Source: Flavobacteriales bacterium (GTDB taxonomy: Bacteria > Bacteroidota > Bacteroidia > Flavobacteriales_D > Crocinitomicaceae). From it: a stretch of 38,482 nucleotides of DNA. Under the pieces are notes generated by a model, which saw nothing but the letters and a program-made list of their open reading frames with translations, did no database searches and was not told where the DNA came from. The position numbers were made by a program, and so were the translations under genes. Positions 24,793-33,086 of this stretch are shown here, piece by piece. How positions within the stretch are numbered: the first letter of the stretch is position 1; each line of letters opens with the position of its first letter. The stretch spans positions 1 to 38,482 of the forward strand of contig VEQH01000042.1 of NCBI GenBank assembly GCA_018883325.1, read 5' to 3'.

Positions 24793-26742
24793 ATGAAAAA
24801 AATACTCTCCTTTTCTCTCCTTTTTGTTTCAGCTTCGCTTTTTGGACAAGAAAATTCAACACATTGTTCTAAGCGCACAAAACTCATAAATTCACAAAAA
24901 AGTGCAACATTATCCGTCGCTCAAATTGCAGAAACGGAAAAATATGATGTCAACTATTACGGATTAAACCTTTCAATGACAAACACTTCCACTTATTTGG
25001 AAGGAACAGTTGAAATGCAAGCAAAAGCACGCACCTCAATTGATTCTGCTTTGTTTGAATTGTTTGCTAGTTTTACAATTTCTGAAATTCGTGTAAATGG
25101 CGTGCCCGTTAATTATTCTCGTTCCAATTCTGCCCTAAAAGTTCCTGTAAATGTAAATGCAAACGAAGTATTTCGCATTGAAACAGATTATTTTGGAACA
25201 CCTCCAGATGCTGCTTCAAATCCACTTGGCGGTGGAGGAATGACTTACGACACGTCACCATCTTGGGGAAATCATGTTGTTTGGTCGCTTTCTGAACCAT
25301 TTTCTGCTTACGAATGGTTTCCTGTAAAACAAAGTTTGCGCGATAAAATCGATAGTTGTTCCATTAAAATTACTGTTCCTGATTCTTGTAAAGCTGGTTC
25401 AAATGGTATTTTGGAAAATGTCGTGAATCTAGGAAATGGATTCACGCGCTACGAATGGAAACACAGACATCCAATTGAGTATTATTTGATTTCTGTTGCT
25501 GTCGCGAAATACGTTGAACATAATTTATTTGCAAATCCTATTGGCGCTCCTGCTCCAATTCTTATTCAAAATTTCATCTACGACAATCCTCAAACCTTGC
25601 CTAACTTTTTAGATGAGATTAATGAAACTGCCGATTTTATTGAACTTTTCTACGATTTATATGGCCCTTACCCATTTGAAGATGAAAAATACGGTCACTG
25701 CATGGCGCCATTGTCAGGTGGAATGGAACATCAAACGATGACCACACAAGGATTTTTCGAAAAAACATTGACTTCTCACGAACTTGGTCATCAATGGTGG
25801 GGAGACAATGTTACATGTGCTTCATGGTCAGATATTTGGGTGAATGAAGGCTTTGCTTCTTACAGCGAATATTTAATGTTGGAGAATTTATATCCTAACG
25901 AGAAAAATCAACACATGACTGATGTTCACAACAATGTAATGTCACAAGTTGGTGGAAGCGTTTGGTTTGCAGATTCATTGAATACAGATCGTATTTTTAG
26001 CGGAAGATTAACCTACGACAAAGGCGCGGCAATCATTCACTCGTTGCGCTATGTAATTAATAATGACAGTTTGTTTTTCAATACACTTCGCGCTTTTCAA
26101 ACGGAATTTGCCGACAGCGTTGCAGTGGGAATCGACGTTCGCAACAAATTCATGCAAACTTCAACAATCGATTTAACACCCTTTTTCGAACAATGGTATT
26201 TTGGTGAAGGCTACCCAACTTATTCAATTCGTTACAAGCAAGAAGCAAACGACTTAATTTTACAAATTAGTCATACAGCTTCAAAACCAACAAGCACTCC
26301 AACTTTTACAAATCCAATTGATGTGCGCATTTTCCGACAAGGACAAACAGATACAATCATTCGATTTGAAATTGCGAGCAACACTGAATTATTTGTTATT
26401 CCAAACTTTGGAACGGCAACAGGAAGCATGGCAATTGATCCTAAAAATTGGATTGTAAATAAAGTGGGGACAATCACAATGGACAACACGATAGGTTTGA
26501 CTGAAAATCAAGTTTCAAAAGAACTTCAAATCGTTCCGAATCCAAATAATGGTGTTTTCAGTATTTCAAATTTAGAAGTAATCGCACAAATCGAAGTGTA
26601 TCAAATGAATGGAAAAAAAGTACTTTCAAAAACCTATTCTCCTAACGAACAAATTGATTTACGCGCGTTTGGAAAAGGAACTTACCTAGTTGAAATTCAA
26701 ACCCAAAAAGGAAGCAGACGATTGAAATTAGTTAGTTTTTAA
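24793..26742 (+). CDS. Secreted M1-family aminopeptidase with T9SS sorting domain
   Basis: A zinc aminopeptidase of 649 residues. The signal peptide is MKKILSFSLLFVSASLFGQ. GGMEHQT (309-315) stands for the exopeptidase GxMEN motif, with His in place of Asn. H329-E330-x-x-H333 and E352 (in WVNEGFASY), 18 residues later, are the zinc site. The last ~70 residues (VPNPNNGVFSIS through GTYLVEIQTQKG) form a type A T9SS C-terminal domain, so the enzyme is exported or attached outside the outer membrane. It lies 15 bases after a peptide transporter gene: peptides cut outside can be imported by the POT proteins. Confidence 0.92.
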   Translation: MKKILSFSLLFVSASLFGQENSTHCSKRTKLINSQKSATLSVAQIAETEKYDVNYYGLNLSMTNTSTYLEGTVEMQAKARTSIDSALFELFASFTISEIRVNGVPVNYSRSNSALKVPVNVNANEVFRIETDYFGTPPDAASNPLGGGGMTYDTSPSWGNHVVWSLSEPFSAYEWFPVKQSLRDKIDSCSIKITVPDSCKAGSNGILENVVNLGNGFTRYEWKHRHPIEYYLISVAVAKYVEHNLFANPIGAPAPILIQNFIYDNPQTLPNFLDEINETADFIELFYDLYGPYPFEDEKYGHCMAPLSGGMEHQTMTTQGFFEKTLTSHELGHQWWGDNVTCASWSDIWVNEGFASYSEYLMLENLYPNEKNQHMTDVHNNVMSQVGGSVWFADSLNTDRIFSGRLTYDKGAAIIHSLRYVINNDSLFFNTLRAFQTEFADSVAVGIDVRNKFMQTSTIDLTPFFEQWYFGEGYPTYSIRYKQEANDLILQISHTASKPTSTPTFTNPIDVRIFRQGQTDTIIRFEIASNTELFVIPNFGTATGSMAIDPKNWIVNKVGTITMDNTIGLTENQVSKELQIVPNPNNGVFSISNLEVIAQIEVYQMNGKKVLSKTYSPNEQIDLRAFGKGTYLVEIQTQKGSRRLKLVSF

Positions 26743-27253
26743 GCGCTTAATTTGTGTGTTTTACTGTTAAAAGCAATTATACTGTAAAAAAAGAAATAGA
26801 ATAAAATTGATTCCTCTTTCTAGTATCAATGACTTCTTTTTATTAATAAATTATTTTTACTGATTTTCAGAAGATTCCTCACGACGTTCGGAATGACTCA
26901 GCGGTTAGAGTAGGTGGCGAAAATGCGCAGCATTTTCGCTTTAACCCCCCAGTTCATGGGTCATTTCGAGCGAAGCGAGGAATCTTTATAGAAGTCAATT
27001 AAACTTTTTCATTTTTAAAAGTGACGTCTCGGAATGACTTCAATAATTGAGCATAAAGTGGGAAAATGAGAAGCTTTTTCGAATAATGCAAAGAAAATAA
27101 GAGTTCGTCCTTCTGAACTTCGCAGAGGAATAAATGATATATAAGAAATTATAATTTAAAATAAATTTGTTTTCTAACTTTTAGAAACAACTTTTAAATT
27201 TCGGTTGTTACTTTGGAAATTAATACTAATTTTGTTTAGAACAATTCTAAATA
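26743..27253. repeat. Gene-free region with an inverted-repeat element
   Basis: The stretch holds one partial copy (26863-27042) of the composite repeat seen fully at 32181-32460. Outer arms AAGATTCCTCACGACGTTCG (26871 on) and CGAGCGAAGCGAGGAATCTT (to 26986) face each other, and in between lies a perfect 10-base-pair hairpin, GCGAAAATGC-GCA-GCATTTTCGC (26917-26939). The right part is followed by a GACGTCTCGGAATGACTT unit. From about 27043 to 27204 I see only decayed repeat sequence. The end (27205-27253) is promoter and leader of the next operon. Confidence 0.7.
27205..27234 (+). promoter_or_regulatory. Promoter of the cysteine-rich protein operon
   Basis: TTG (27205-27207), 19 bases, then TAATTTTG (27227-27234) is a clean fit to the Bacteroidota consensus. 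The small gene's ATG follows 19 bases after the box, so the transcript should begin just before it and supports that gene being real. Confidence 0.7.
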
Positions 27254-27394
27254 ATGAAACAAATTCGTCACTTCTCAGAAATGCTAGCTCCGCAATTTAC
27301 TTGTGATGGTTGTGCTTGTGAGAAAAAGAAAAAATGTTGTAAAAAATATAAAACCAAAGGTCAAGCATGTAAAAAATGTCCGAAATTCGACTAA
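27254..27394 (+). CDS. Small cysteine-rich protein, 46 residues
   Basis: An ATG at 27254 opens a frame of 46 codons ending at TAA 27392-27394. The product starts MKQIRHFSEMLAPQF and has seven cysteines (17, 20, 22, 28, 29, 39, 42) among many lysines, arranged CxxCxC, CC and CxxC. There is no signal peptide, so it is probably cytoplasmic. Metal binding is the obvious suggestion, but I do not recognise the family. A good promoter precedes it and the next gene begins 7 bases after its stop. An overlapping frame from 27303 that continues into the barrel gene reads through this gene in another phase and is unlikely to be coding there. Confidence 0.7.
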   Translation: MKQIRHFSEMLAPQFTCDGCACEKKKKCCKKYKTKGQACKKCPKFD

Positions 27395-27401
27395 TCAAGT
27401 C

Positions 27402-27926
27402 ATGCGCTTTATTTACCTATTTTTTCTTTTTTCAATTTCAAGTTTGTTTTCTCAAACGAATGAGCGTTTTCAAACAACTCATTTAATTGGTACAGAAATC
27501 AGTTTCGCTTATCGAACAAGAGAAGTTTTTCATGGGTTTTCTTATACACAACAATTCAAAAAAACGGCAGTTGCCACAGGTTTAAATTTAGGCGTAAAGT
27601 CAACTTATTCACAACGTACAATTTTCCCTCAAATTCATTTTAAATTCGCTTATTTTCCAATTGCAAAACAAACTTCAAAAACGCAAAACTTACTCTTTTT
27701 TGGTCCACAGATTCAACTAAAATCTGGACTTCAACGTGTTTCAAACCTTCACTCCTACTCCGATTTACTCATTGGCTATGATTTTTCTTATGGTAAGAAA
27801 TGGCGATTTTATCACTCCTTAAATTTTGGACCTTATCTCGAGCTATTTAAAGATGAAAAACGTCAAACTTTCTTGATTAATTCAATTAATTATTACCTAA
27901 CATTTGGATTGAATTATGCGCTGTAG
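27402..27926 (+). CDS. Exported outer-membrane barrel-like protein
   Basis: A protein of 174 residues. The ATG at 27402 begins a signal peptide (MRFIYLFFLFSISSLFSQ), whereas the longer frame from 27303 would put a basic non-signal stretch before it. The mature part alternates polar and aromatic residues in short strands (GTEISFAYRTREVFHGFSY, INYYLTFGLNYAL at the end), as in small outer-membrane beta-barrels. No specific family is recognised. The next gene overlaps its end by 11 bases. Confidence 0.72.
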   Translation: MRFIYLFFLFSISSLFSQTNERFQTTHLIGTEISFAYRTREVFHGFSYTQQFKKTAVATGLNLGVKSTYSQRTIFPQIHFKFAYFPIAKQTSKTQNLLFFGPQIQLKSGLQRVSNLHSYSDLLIGYDFSYGKKWRFYHSLNFGPYLELFKDEKRQTFLINSINYYLTFGLNYAL

Positions 27927-28713
27927 TTTGCTTTTACTGCTCTTTGGATTAACGCTTTTTTCTTGTCAAAAAGGTAAAAAATACGTTGAAATTGAAGTCA
28001 TCGGTCATGCCGGGATGGGTTTAAAAATGAGCAATTCAATTTATCATGAAAATTCATTAGAGTCCATTGAATTGGCGCTTTCCATTGCTGGCTCCGATGG
28101 CGTTGAAATCGATGTTCAACAAGATAAAAATGGTACACTTTGGCTGTTTCATGACGAAAAATTAGATGAAACCACAACAGCTTCAGGATGTATCGCAGAT
28201 AAATTAACGAGTGAATTAGAAAAGGTGCGCTACAAAAGTTTACACAAAGAGAAACTTGTTAAATTAAGTGATTTGAATTTTGAGAAATTTCAAACAAAAA
28301 GAATATTTCTCGACCTTCGTTTTTATCAAAGTTGTTCACAAAGCTATGCCGATGGTTTGAAAGTTAAAAATGCTTTGCTGGACTTGCAAATTCAAACAAA
28401 AGATAAATTGTATCTGATAATTCCAAGCGGAAATTATTTGCCGATTTTTGAATCAGATTTTAAGGTTTTGTACGCCAACGACAACTTTGAAAGTTGCTTG
28501 TCACTACTCAATCAAGATACACTAGTTGACGGAATTGTAATTCGCAATCAAAATATAAATTCGTCGCAAATTCAAACTGTAAAATCTATAAATAAGAAGG
28601 TTTATATCTTTGAAATGCGTTCACCAAAAGGTATAAAATCAGCACTTCGAAAACATCCTTCTGGAATAATTTCAGATGATTTAAGAGCGGCAATTATTCA
28701 ATGTGAAAAATAA
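27916..28713 (+). CDS. GDPD-like phosphodiesterase lipoprotein
   Basis: A protein of 265 residues with a lipoprotein signal (LLLLLFGLTLFSC, cysteine at residue 17). The core follows the glycerophosphodiester phosphodiesterase pattern: VIGHAGMG (first catalytic His, but Ala where the family normally has Arg of HRG), ENSLESIELAL, DGVEIDVQQDKNGTLW (metal-binding Glu and Asp) and LFHDEKLDETT (second His). The lack of that Arg could change the substrate. It overlaps the barrel gene by 11 bases and probably acts at the periplasmic face or outer membrane on phospholipid headgroups. Confidence 0.77.
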   Translation: MRCSLLLLLFGLTLFSCQKGKKYVEIEVIGHAGMGLKMSNSIYHENSLESIELALSIAGSDGVEIDVQQDKNGTLWLFHDEKLDETTTASGCIADKLTSELEKVRYKSLHKEKLVKLSDLNFEKFQTKRIFLDLRFYQSCSQSYADGLKVKNALLDLQIQTKDKLYLIIPSGNYLPIFESDFKVLYANDNFESCLSLLNQDTLVDGIVIRNQNINSSQIQTVKSINKKVYIFEMRSPKGIKSALRKHPSGIISDDLRAAIIQCEK

Positions 28714-28757
28714 GTGAATTTACACAATTGTACCAATTGATTTCTCCCGATGGTCAT

Positions 28758-28889
28758 AATGACTTTTCAAGGGATAAAAATGCGAAAATGCTTTTCATTT
28801 TCGCTGAAGTTCCAACACAAGTAGTCATTTCGACTGAAAGGAGACCGCGTAGCAGCTCCAGAGGAAAATCTACTGGAATGAAAGCGAAT
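28758..28889. repeat. Partial copy of the composite dispersed repeat
   Basis: From AATGACTTTTCAAGGGATAA to GAATGAAAGCG the sequence matches the second half of the element at 32181-32460. It keeps a 9-base-pair hairpin, GCGAAAATG-CTTTT-CATTTTCGC (28782-28804), part of which is missing from the 32-kb copy. The short plus-strand frame across here is repeat sequence and not a gene. Confidence 0.7.
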
Positions 28890-28924
28890 ACTCAAAAAAA
28901 TAATTCTATAAAGATTCTTAAATC

Positions 28925-29617
28925 TTACTTTTCCTTGAAAACAGAATCATTTATGCCTTTATTTACTTTGTAGTTCGTTAATTTAATTACAATTGTTCCT
29001 GATTTCTCAGTTTTGGCATCTTTCTTCTTTTTGTCATCGGTGTCGTGCAAATCAGCTGCTACGCTTTTAGGTAACTTGAACTTTTTTACATCAACAGTAA
29101 ATGTTAATTGACTTGGAAGACCAAATTCTGCTTGATCTCCGTAAGCGTAATCAACACTAACTGTTCCACTGCTGCGCGTTGTAATTTGAGATTTTAGAAT
29201 CAAGTTTCTTTTAGTGTCAACCCACAATTTTGCTAATACAAATTCATTGTTTTCACCCGTTGGAATTACAGTTAATTGTGTTGTTTTAATTTCACCAAGT
29301 GTTTTTGTACCGCTTTCAACAACCATGTAAGCACTTTTTTTCGCTAAAAAAGTATTCATGTCCGTAAAACCTTGTTTTGGTAAAATCGCTATTCCTTTGG
29401 AAACAACTTTGAACTTATCTTTTTGCTTGAAATAAATGGTTGCATTTACAGGTAAAATCTTGATTAAAGGAACATCTGCTTTGATGTTTGCATCCACAGA
29501 ATAATCAATTACAGAATTGATTTTAGAGACAACTTTTGCTAAAATAGCGTCTGCATCTTGTGCTTTTGAAAGAAAAGAAAGCAGTAGAAAAGTACTGAAT
29601 AAGAATATTTTTTTCAT
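28925..29617 (-). CDS. LolA-like periplasmic protein
   Basis: A protein of 230 residues with a signal peptide (MKKIFLFSTFLLLSFLSKAQ). The mature part starts DADAILAKVVSKINSVIDY and proceeds through strand-rich segments (ATIYFKQKDKFKVVS, LAKLWVDTKRNLILKSQI) in the manner of LolA/LolB-like and outer-membrane lipoprotein-sorting proteins. Such proteins carry lipoproteins or other lipids across the periplasm. A lysine-rich loop near residues 190-206 is unusual. It is not adjacent to lolC/D/E genes, so the exact cargo is open. It is 87 bases downstream of the ABC permease gene. Confidence 0.72.
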   Translation of the reverse strand: MKKIFLFSTFLLLSFLSKAQDADAILAKVVSKINSVIDYSVDANIKADVPLIKILPVNATIYFKQKDKFKVVSKGIAILPKQGFTDMNTFLAKKSAYMVVESGTKTLGEIKTTQLTVIPTGENNEFVLAKLWVDTKRNLILKSQITTRSSGTVSVDYAYGDQAEFGLPSQLTFTVDVKKFKLPKSVAADLHDTDDKKKKDAKTEKSGTIVIKLTNYKVNKGINDSVFKEK

Positions 29618-29704
29618 GTGTGTTTAACTATATTTTTATTGCCGTACGAAATCGCCATTCAAATTCATTCTTGGTTTTGACGATTCCTATTTTGGCTTAA
29701 TTCA

Positions 29705-30547
29705 TTAGGAAGTGATGTCTTTTTTATTGAATTTAACGATTGCAACAACAACCAATATCACATTGTGCGCCAAGAGAATAACAACCGATTCAATTATTTT
29801 ACTCATTGGAATTGGATCTTCAAAGAAACTTCTCCAAGATGCCATGTGCGTGGTAAATAAATAAGGTTTGATCGAGTCAAAAACAGAAACATCTAAAGAG
29901 CCAATTATCGTGAATAATATTATAATTGCCATCGTTGAAACAATCGGACCAATCGAATTATCTGCAAACGCCGAAAGACATATCGAAAGCGTTGAAATCG
30001 TCAATAACGAAAGAAAAGCAACTAAAAATGCTAAACCATAACGCCACATAATATCTTGTTCTTGTAAAATCACCAAGCCGTCACTATTCAAAACAATCAA
30101 ATCGCCTGTTCCAAAAATCCATTTGGCAACAATTAGCGCTAAAAATCCTAACCAAACTGTTAAAATCAAAGTGTAAACTGCTCCTGCAATAAATTTCGAA
30201 AGTACAATACTTGTCCTTGAAATCGGTTTACTTGCCAACATTCTGACCGTTCCCATTGCTGCTTCTCCAGAAATTAAATCGCCCGTGACCAAAGCAACCA
30301 ACAAAGGAATATGAATAATCAACATTTGCAAAATGATGAATGCGATAAGGTTTCCATTCAAAATATTTCCATTGAATGAAAGTGTTTGCTCAAATGAAGC
30401 AGTAACGAAAGAAATAAATGAACTTCCATCTGCTTTCATGGCAAATAAAATCACGCCAATTAATAAAGTAAGCGCACCAATTCCTAAATAACTTCGAGGT
30501 TTGGCAAGAATTTTTACAAATTCGTTATATGTGTTTTTTAGTAACAT
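29705..30547 (-). CDS. ABC transporter permease
   Basis: An inner-membrane protein of 280 residues with six predicted membrane segments and an ABC-2-type layout: KILAKPRSYLGIGALTLLIG at the start and GDLISGEAAMGTVRMLASK with KPISRTSIVLSKFIAGAVY as the coupling region. Exporters of this group move small molecules or contribute to resistance, but the cargo is unknown. Its start overlaps the ATPase stop (TAATG), so the two are co-translated. Confidence 0.88.
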   Translation of the reverse strand: MLLKNTYNEFVKILAKPRSYLGIGALTLLIGVILFAMKADGSSFISFVTASFEQTLSFNGNILNGNLIAFIILQMLIIHIPLLVALVTGDLISGEAAMGTVRMLASKPISRTSIVLSKFIAGAVYTLILTVWLGFLALIVAKWIFGTGDLIVLNSDGLVILQEQDIMWRYGLAFLVAFLSLLTISTLSICLSAFADNSIGPIVSTMAIIILFTIIGSLDVSVFDSIKPYLFTTHMASWRSFFEDPIPMSKIIESVVILLAHNVILVVVAIVKFNKKDITS

Positions 30548-31461
30548 TAGGATTGAACTATTTTCATGAAAAAATCTTCTAATTTGCGTTTTGGTTCCAG
30601 AGCAAAAACCGATATGCCGTTTTCAATCAAGGCTTTATTCAACAAAGGAACTTGATTTTTCTCAATTGCCACTTCCAATTCATTCGCTGTTTCACCAACA
30701 AAATGAGCTGTGCTAAAATGATTCGAAATAACTTGTTTCGCTTGTGCAACAGCGTCAATTTCAAGATGGACAACCAATTCTTGGGCATTTAATAAATCTT
30801 GAACTTCACCTTCAACAATTGATTTTCCTTTGTTGATAATTACCATTCGATTGGCAATCAATTCAATTTCAGAAAGTTGATGAGAAGAAAGTAAGATTGT
30901 TTTATTCTGTTCATTTTTTAAACGAAGAATCAAATTTCTGATTTCCACAATTCCTTGTGGATCGAGACCTGTCGTTGGTTCATCTAAAATAATTAAATCG
31001 GGTTGGTGTAACAAAGTTTGAGCAATTCCCAAACGCTGTTTCATTCCGTGAGAAAAACCTCCAATTTTGTCTCCACCCCTACCTGCAAGTCCAACAAATT
31101 CAAGCATTTCTCCAATTTGCGACTTTGAAACTGAAGCTCCTGAAATTCTTGCAAAAATCTCCAAATTCTTTTGAGCAGAAAGGTATTTATAGAAATCGGG
31201 TTTTTCAATTATGCTTCCAATTTTAGATAAAATCTCAGAACGATTGTTGGCGTAAGATTTCCCGAAAAGTTCAATTTTTCCTGCATTGGGTTTAATCAAT
31301 GAAAGTAAACAGCGGATTGTGGTACTTTTTCCAGCTCCATTTGGACCTAAAAAACCAAAAACATCGCCACGACCTACGGTGAATGAAACGTCTTTAACTG
31401 CTTGAAAACTACCGAAACTCTTAGCGAGCTGTTCGACTTTTATTACTGTTTCTTTTTCCAT
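30547..31461 (-). CDS. ABC transporter ATP-binding protein
   Basis: A nucleotide-binding subunit of 304 residues. Walker A is GPNGAGKST (39-47), the signature is FSHGMKQRLGIAQTL, Walker B is LIILDEPTTGLDPQG, and the H-loop is in LLSSHQLSEIE. The C-terminal ~80 residues form an extra domain, as in drug or lipid exporters of the CcmA type. It pairs with the permease encoded next. Confidence 0.93.
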   Translation of the reverse strand: MEKETVIKVEQLAKSFGSFQAVKDVSFTVGRGDVFGFLGPNGAGKSTTIRCLLSLIKPNAGKIELFGKSYANNRSEILSKIGSIIEKPDFYKYLSAQKNLEIFARISGASVSKSQIGEMLEFVGLAGRGGDKIGGFSHGMKQRLGIAQTLLHQPDLIILDEPTTGLDPQGIVEIRNLILRLKNEQNKTILLSSHQLSEIELIANRMVIINKGKSIVEGEVQDLLNAQELVVHLEIDAVAQAKQVISNHFSTAHFVGETANELEVAIEKNQVPLLNKALIENGISVFALEPKRKLEDFFMKIVQS

Positions 31462-31512
31462 TAAATGTAAAATTAAACTTTATGAAGTTTCGCAAGTATT
31501 TGTGCGCAAAAA

Positions 31513-31968
31513 TTAACGTTCATTGAAAATCTTTTCTACTTGTTTGAATCGATGTTTGAATATTTCTTCCAGTTTACCTTTTACAATTAAAGGATGAGCT
31601 AATTTTCCAAGAATTCCAAATGGAATTTCGTACGAAACAATGTCTGTCATTTCCACTCCGCCTTCAACTTCCTTGAAATGATGCTCGTGGTGCCAAATTG
31701 CATACGGACCTTTGCGCTGTTCGTCCACAAAAAACTCATTTTCCTTAACCGTTTTAATTTCTGTCACCCAAGACATCGGAATGCCAAACAAAGGACGAAC
31801 GGTATATTCAATCATCAATCCTTCATACATTTTTTCTGGTAAATCAACTTTAATGTCAAAGCCCATGTATTCTGGCGTGATTTTTTTTAGATTCTCAGGT
31901 CGCGAGAAAAAGTCCCAACATGTCTTGATGTCGGTTTTAACTAATTGTGTTCTTTTCAATTGATACAT
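31513..31968 (-). CDS. SRPBCC (START-like) ligand-binding protein
   Basis: A soluble protein of 151 residues without a signal peptide. TQLVKTDIKTCWDFFSRPEN, LKKITPEYMGFDI and WVTEIKTVKENEFFVDEQ fit the helix-grip SRPBCC fold that encloses hydrophobic ligands. WHHEHHFKEVEGGVEMTDI is a conserved late strand of one subgroup. The ligand is unknown. It stands alone, 51 bases upstream of the ABC ATPase gene, and may share its transcript. Confidence 0.8.
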   Translation of the reverse strand: MYQLKRTQLVKTDIKTCWDFFSRPENLKKITPEYMGFDIKVDLPEKMYEGLMIEYTVRPLFGIPMSWVTEIKTVKENEFFVDEQRKGPYAIWHHEHHFKEVEGGVEMTDIVSYEIPFGILGKLAHPLIVKGKLEEIFKHRFKQVEKIFNER

Positions 31969-32558
31969 ACTTTAGAAACAAGCGTTGTGAAAGAAAGTTT
32001 TTTGATTCTACTAAAAGACAAGCTATTCTGCTTTCAATTAGAGTTATTTAACATTCTCTTTTTTTGAAAAGAAGAATTTTAATCAGTAACGGTTCTAAAT
32101 AATTGAATACTCACAATTTTACCAATATTATCCTCTTGAAAGTAACAATGAAATTTAGTTAATAATTCGTTGTTTCAAATTTTCAGAGGATTCCTCATTT
32201 TATTCGGAATGACCTTGGGGTTAGAATCAGTGGCGAAAATGCGTGGCATTTTCGCATTCTCCTCATAATTCATGAGTCATTCCGAGTGAAGCGAGGAATC
32301 TTTTTGATGTCATTTTAATTTTTACTGTTTTAAACGTGACGTTTCGAAATGACTTTTCAAGTGATAAAAATGTGAAAATGCTACACAAGTAGTCTTTTAG
32401 ATTGAAAAGATACCGCGTAACAACTCAGAAGGAAAAACTACTAGATGGAAGCGACAATTCAACTAAATAAATCTAAAAACAAATTCTAAATCGCTTTTTA
32501 CGAACGAATAAGAACAAATTGACACGAACAATTGTAACTTTGTAAAAATTATAAGATT
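31969..32558. repeat. Gene-free region with a full composite dispersed repeat
   Basis: The copy at 32181-32460 is the most complete of three. Its outer arms are AGGATTCCTC... (32187 on) and GCGAGGAATCTT (to 32302), with an inner hairpin GCGAAAATGC-GTG-GCATTTTCGC (32233-32255). They are followed by a tail that matches 28758-28889, minus a ~25-base internal piece. The bases before it (31969-32180) show no gene or confident signal. The end (from 32535) carries the ferritin promoter. Confidence 0.7.
32535..32542 (+). promoter_or_regulatory. Probable -7 element of the ferritin-receptor operon
   Basis: TAACTTTG matches the Bacteroidota -7 consensus, 16 bases before the ferritin ATG. A TTG at about 13 bases upstream is closer than usual, so the -33 element is uncertain. 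Confidence 0.55.
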
Positions 32559-33080
32559 ATGAACGAAAGAGTTGAAGCAGCATTAAACGACCAAATATCA
32601 AAAGAAGCATCTTCTTCCCAATATTACCTAGCAATGGCATCTTGGGCAGAGAATAATGGTTTGAACGGTACATCAAAATTTATGTATGTCCATTCAGATG
32701 AAGAGCGTTTTCACATGTTGAAATTGGTGAAATTTGTAAACGAACGCGGCGGAAAAGCATTAATTCCTGCAATTAGCCAACCACCAACAGAATTTGATAA
32801 CTTGAAAAGTGTTTTTGAATTGCTTTTAAAACATGAAATTAGTGTAACTGAATCTATCAATAATTTGGTAGATATTTGTTTACAAGAAAAAGATTACACA
32901 ACTCACAATTTTGTTCAATGGTACGTTTCTGAACAATTAGAAGAAGAAGCGTTGGCAAGAACAATTTTGGATAAATTAAAATTAATCGGCGACGATAACG
33001 GTGGAATGTATATGTTCGACCGCGATTTGGAAGCTTCTGTTTTAGCCGCGCCAACTGCAGCTACGGACACAAAAAAATAA
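32559..33080 (+). CDS. Non-heme ferritin
   Basis: A four-helix-bundle iron-storage subunit of 173 residues, of bacterial FtnA type. The ferroxidase ligands are visible: E16 with Y23 (SKEASSSQYYLAMASWAE), E49 and H52 (SDEERFHMLKLVKF), E93 (KHEISVTESINNL), and Q/E residues in WYVSEQLEEEALARTI. Twenty-four subunits are expected to form a shell that oxidises and stores iron. The stop stands only 6 bases before the start of a cyclase-type receptor gene, which is an unusual partner. Promoter at 32535-32542. Confidence 0.95.
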   Translation: MNERVEAALNDQISKEASSSQYYLAMASWAENNGLNGTSKFMYVHSDEERFHMLKLVKFVNERGGKALIPAISQPPTEFDNLKSVFELLLKHEISVTESINNLVDICLQEKDYTTHNFVQWYVSEQLEEEALARTILDKLKLIGDDNGGMYMFDRDLEASVLAAPTAATDTKK

Positions 33081-33086
33081 TACATT

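Noticed and set aside
28728..28973. 81-codon plus-strand frame
   Set aside because: Made of a dispersed repeat and the antisense end of the LolA-like gene.
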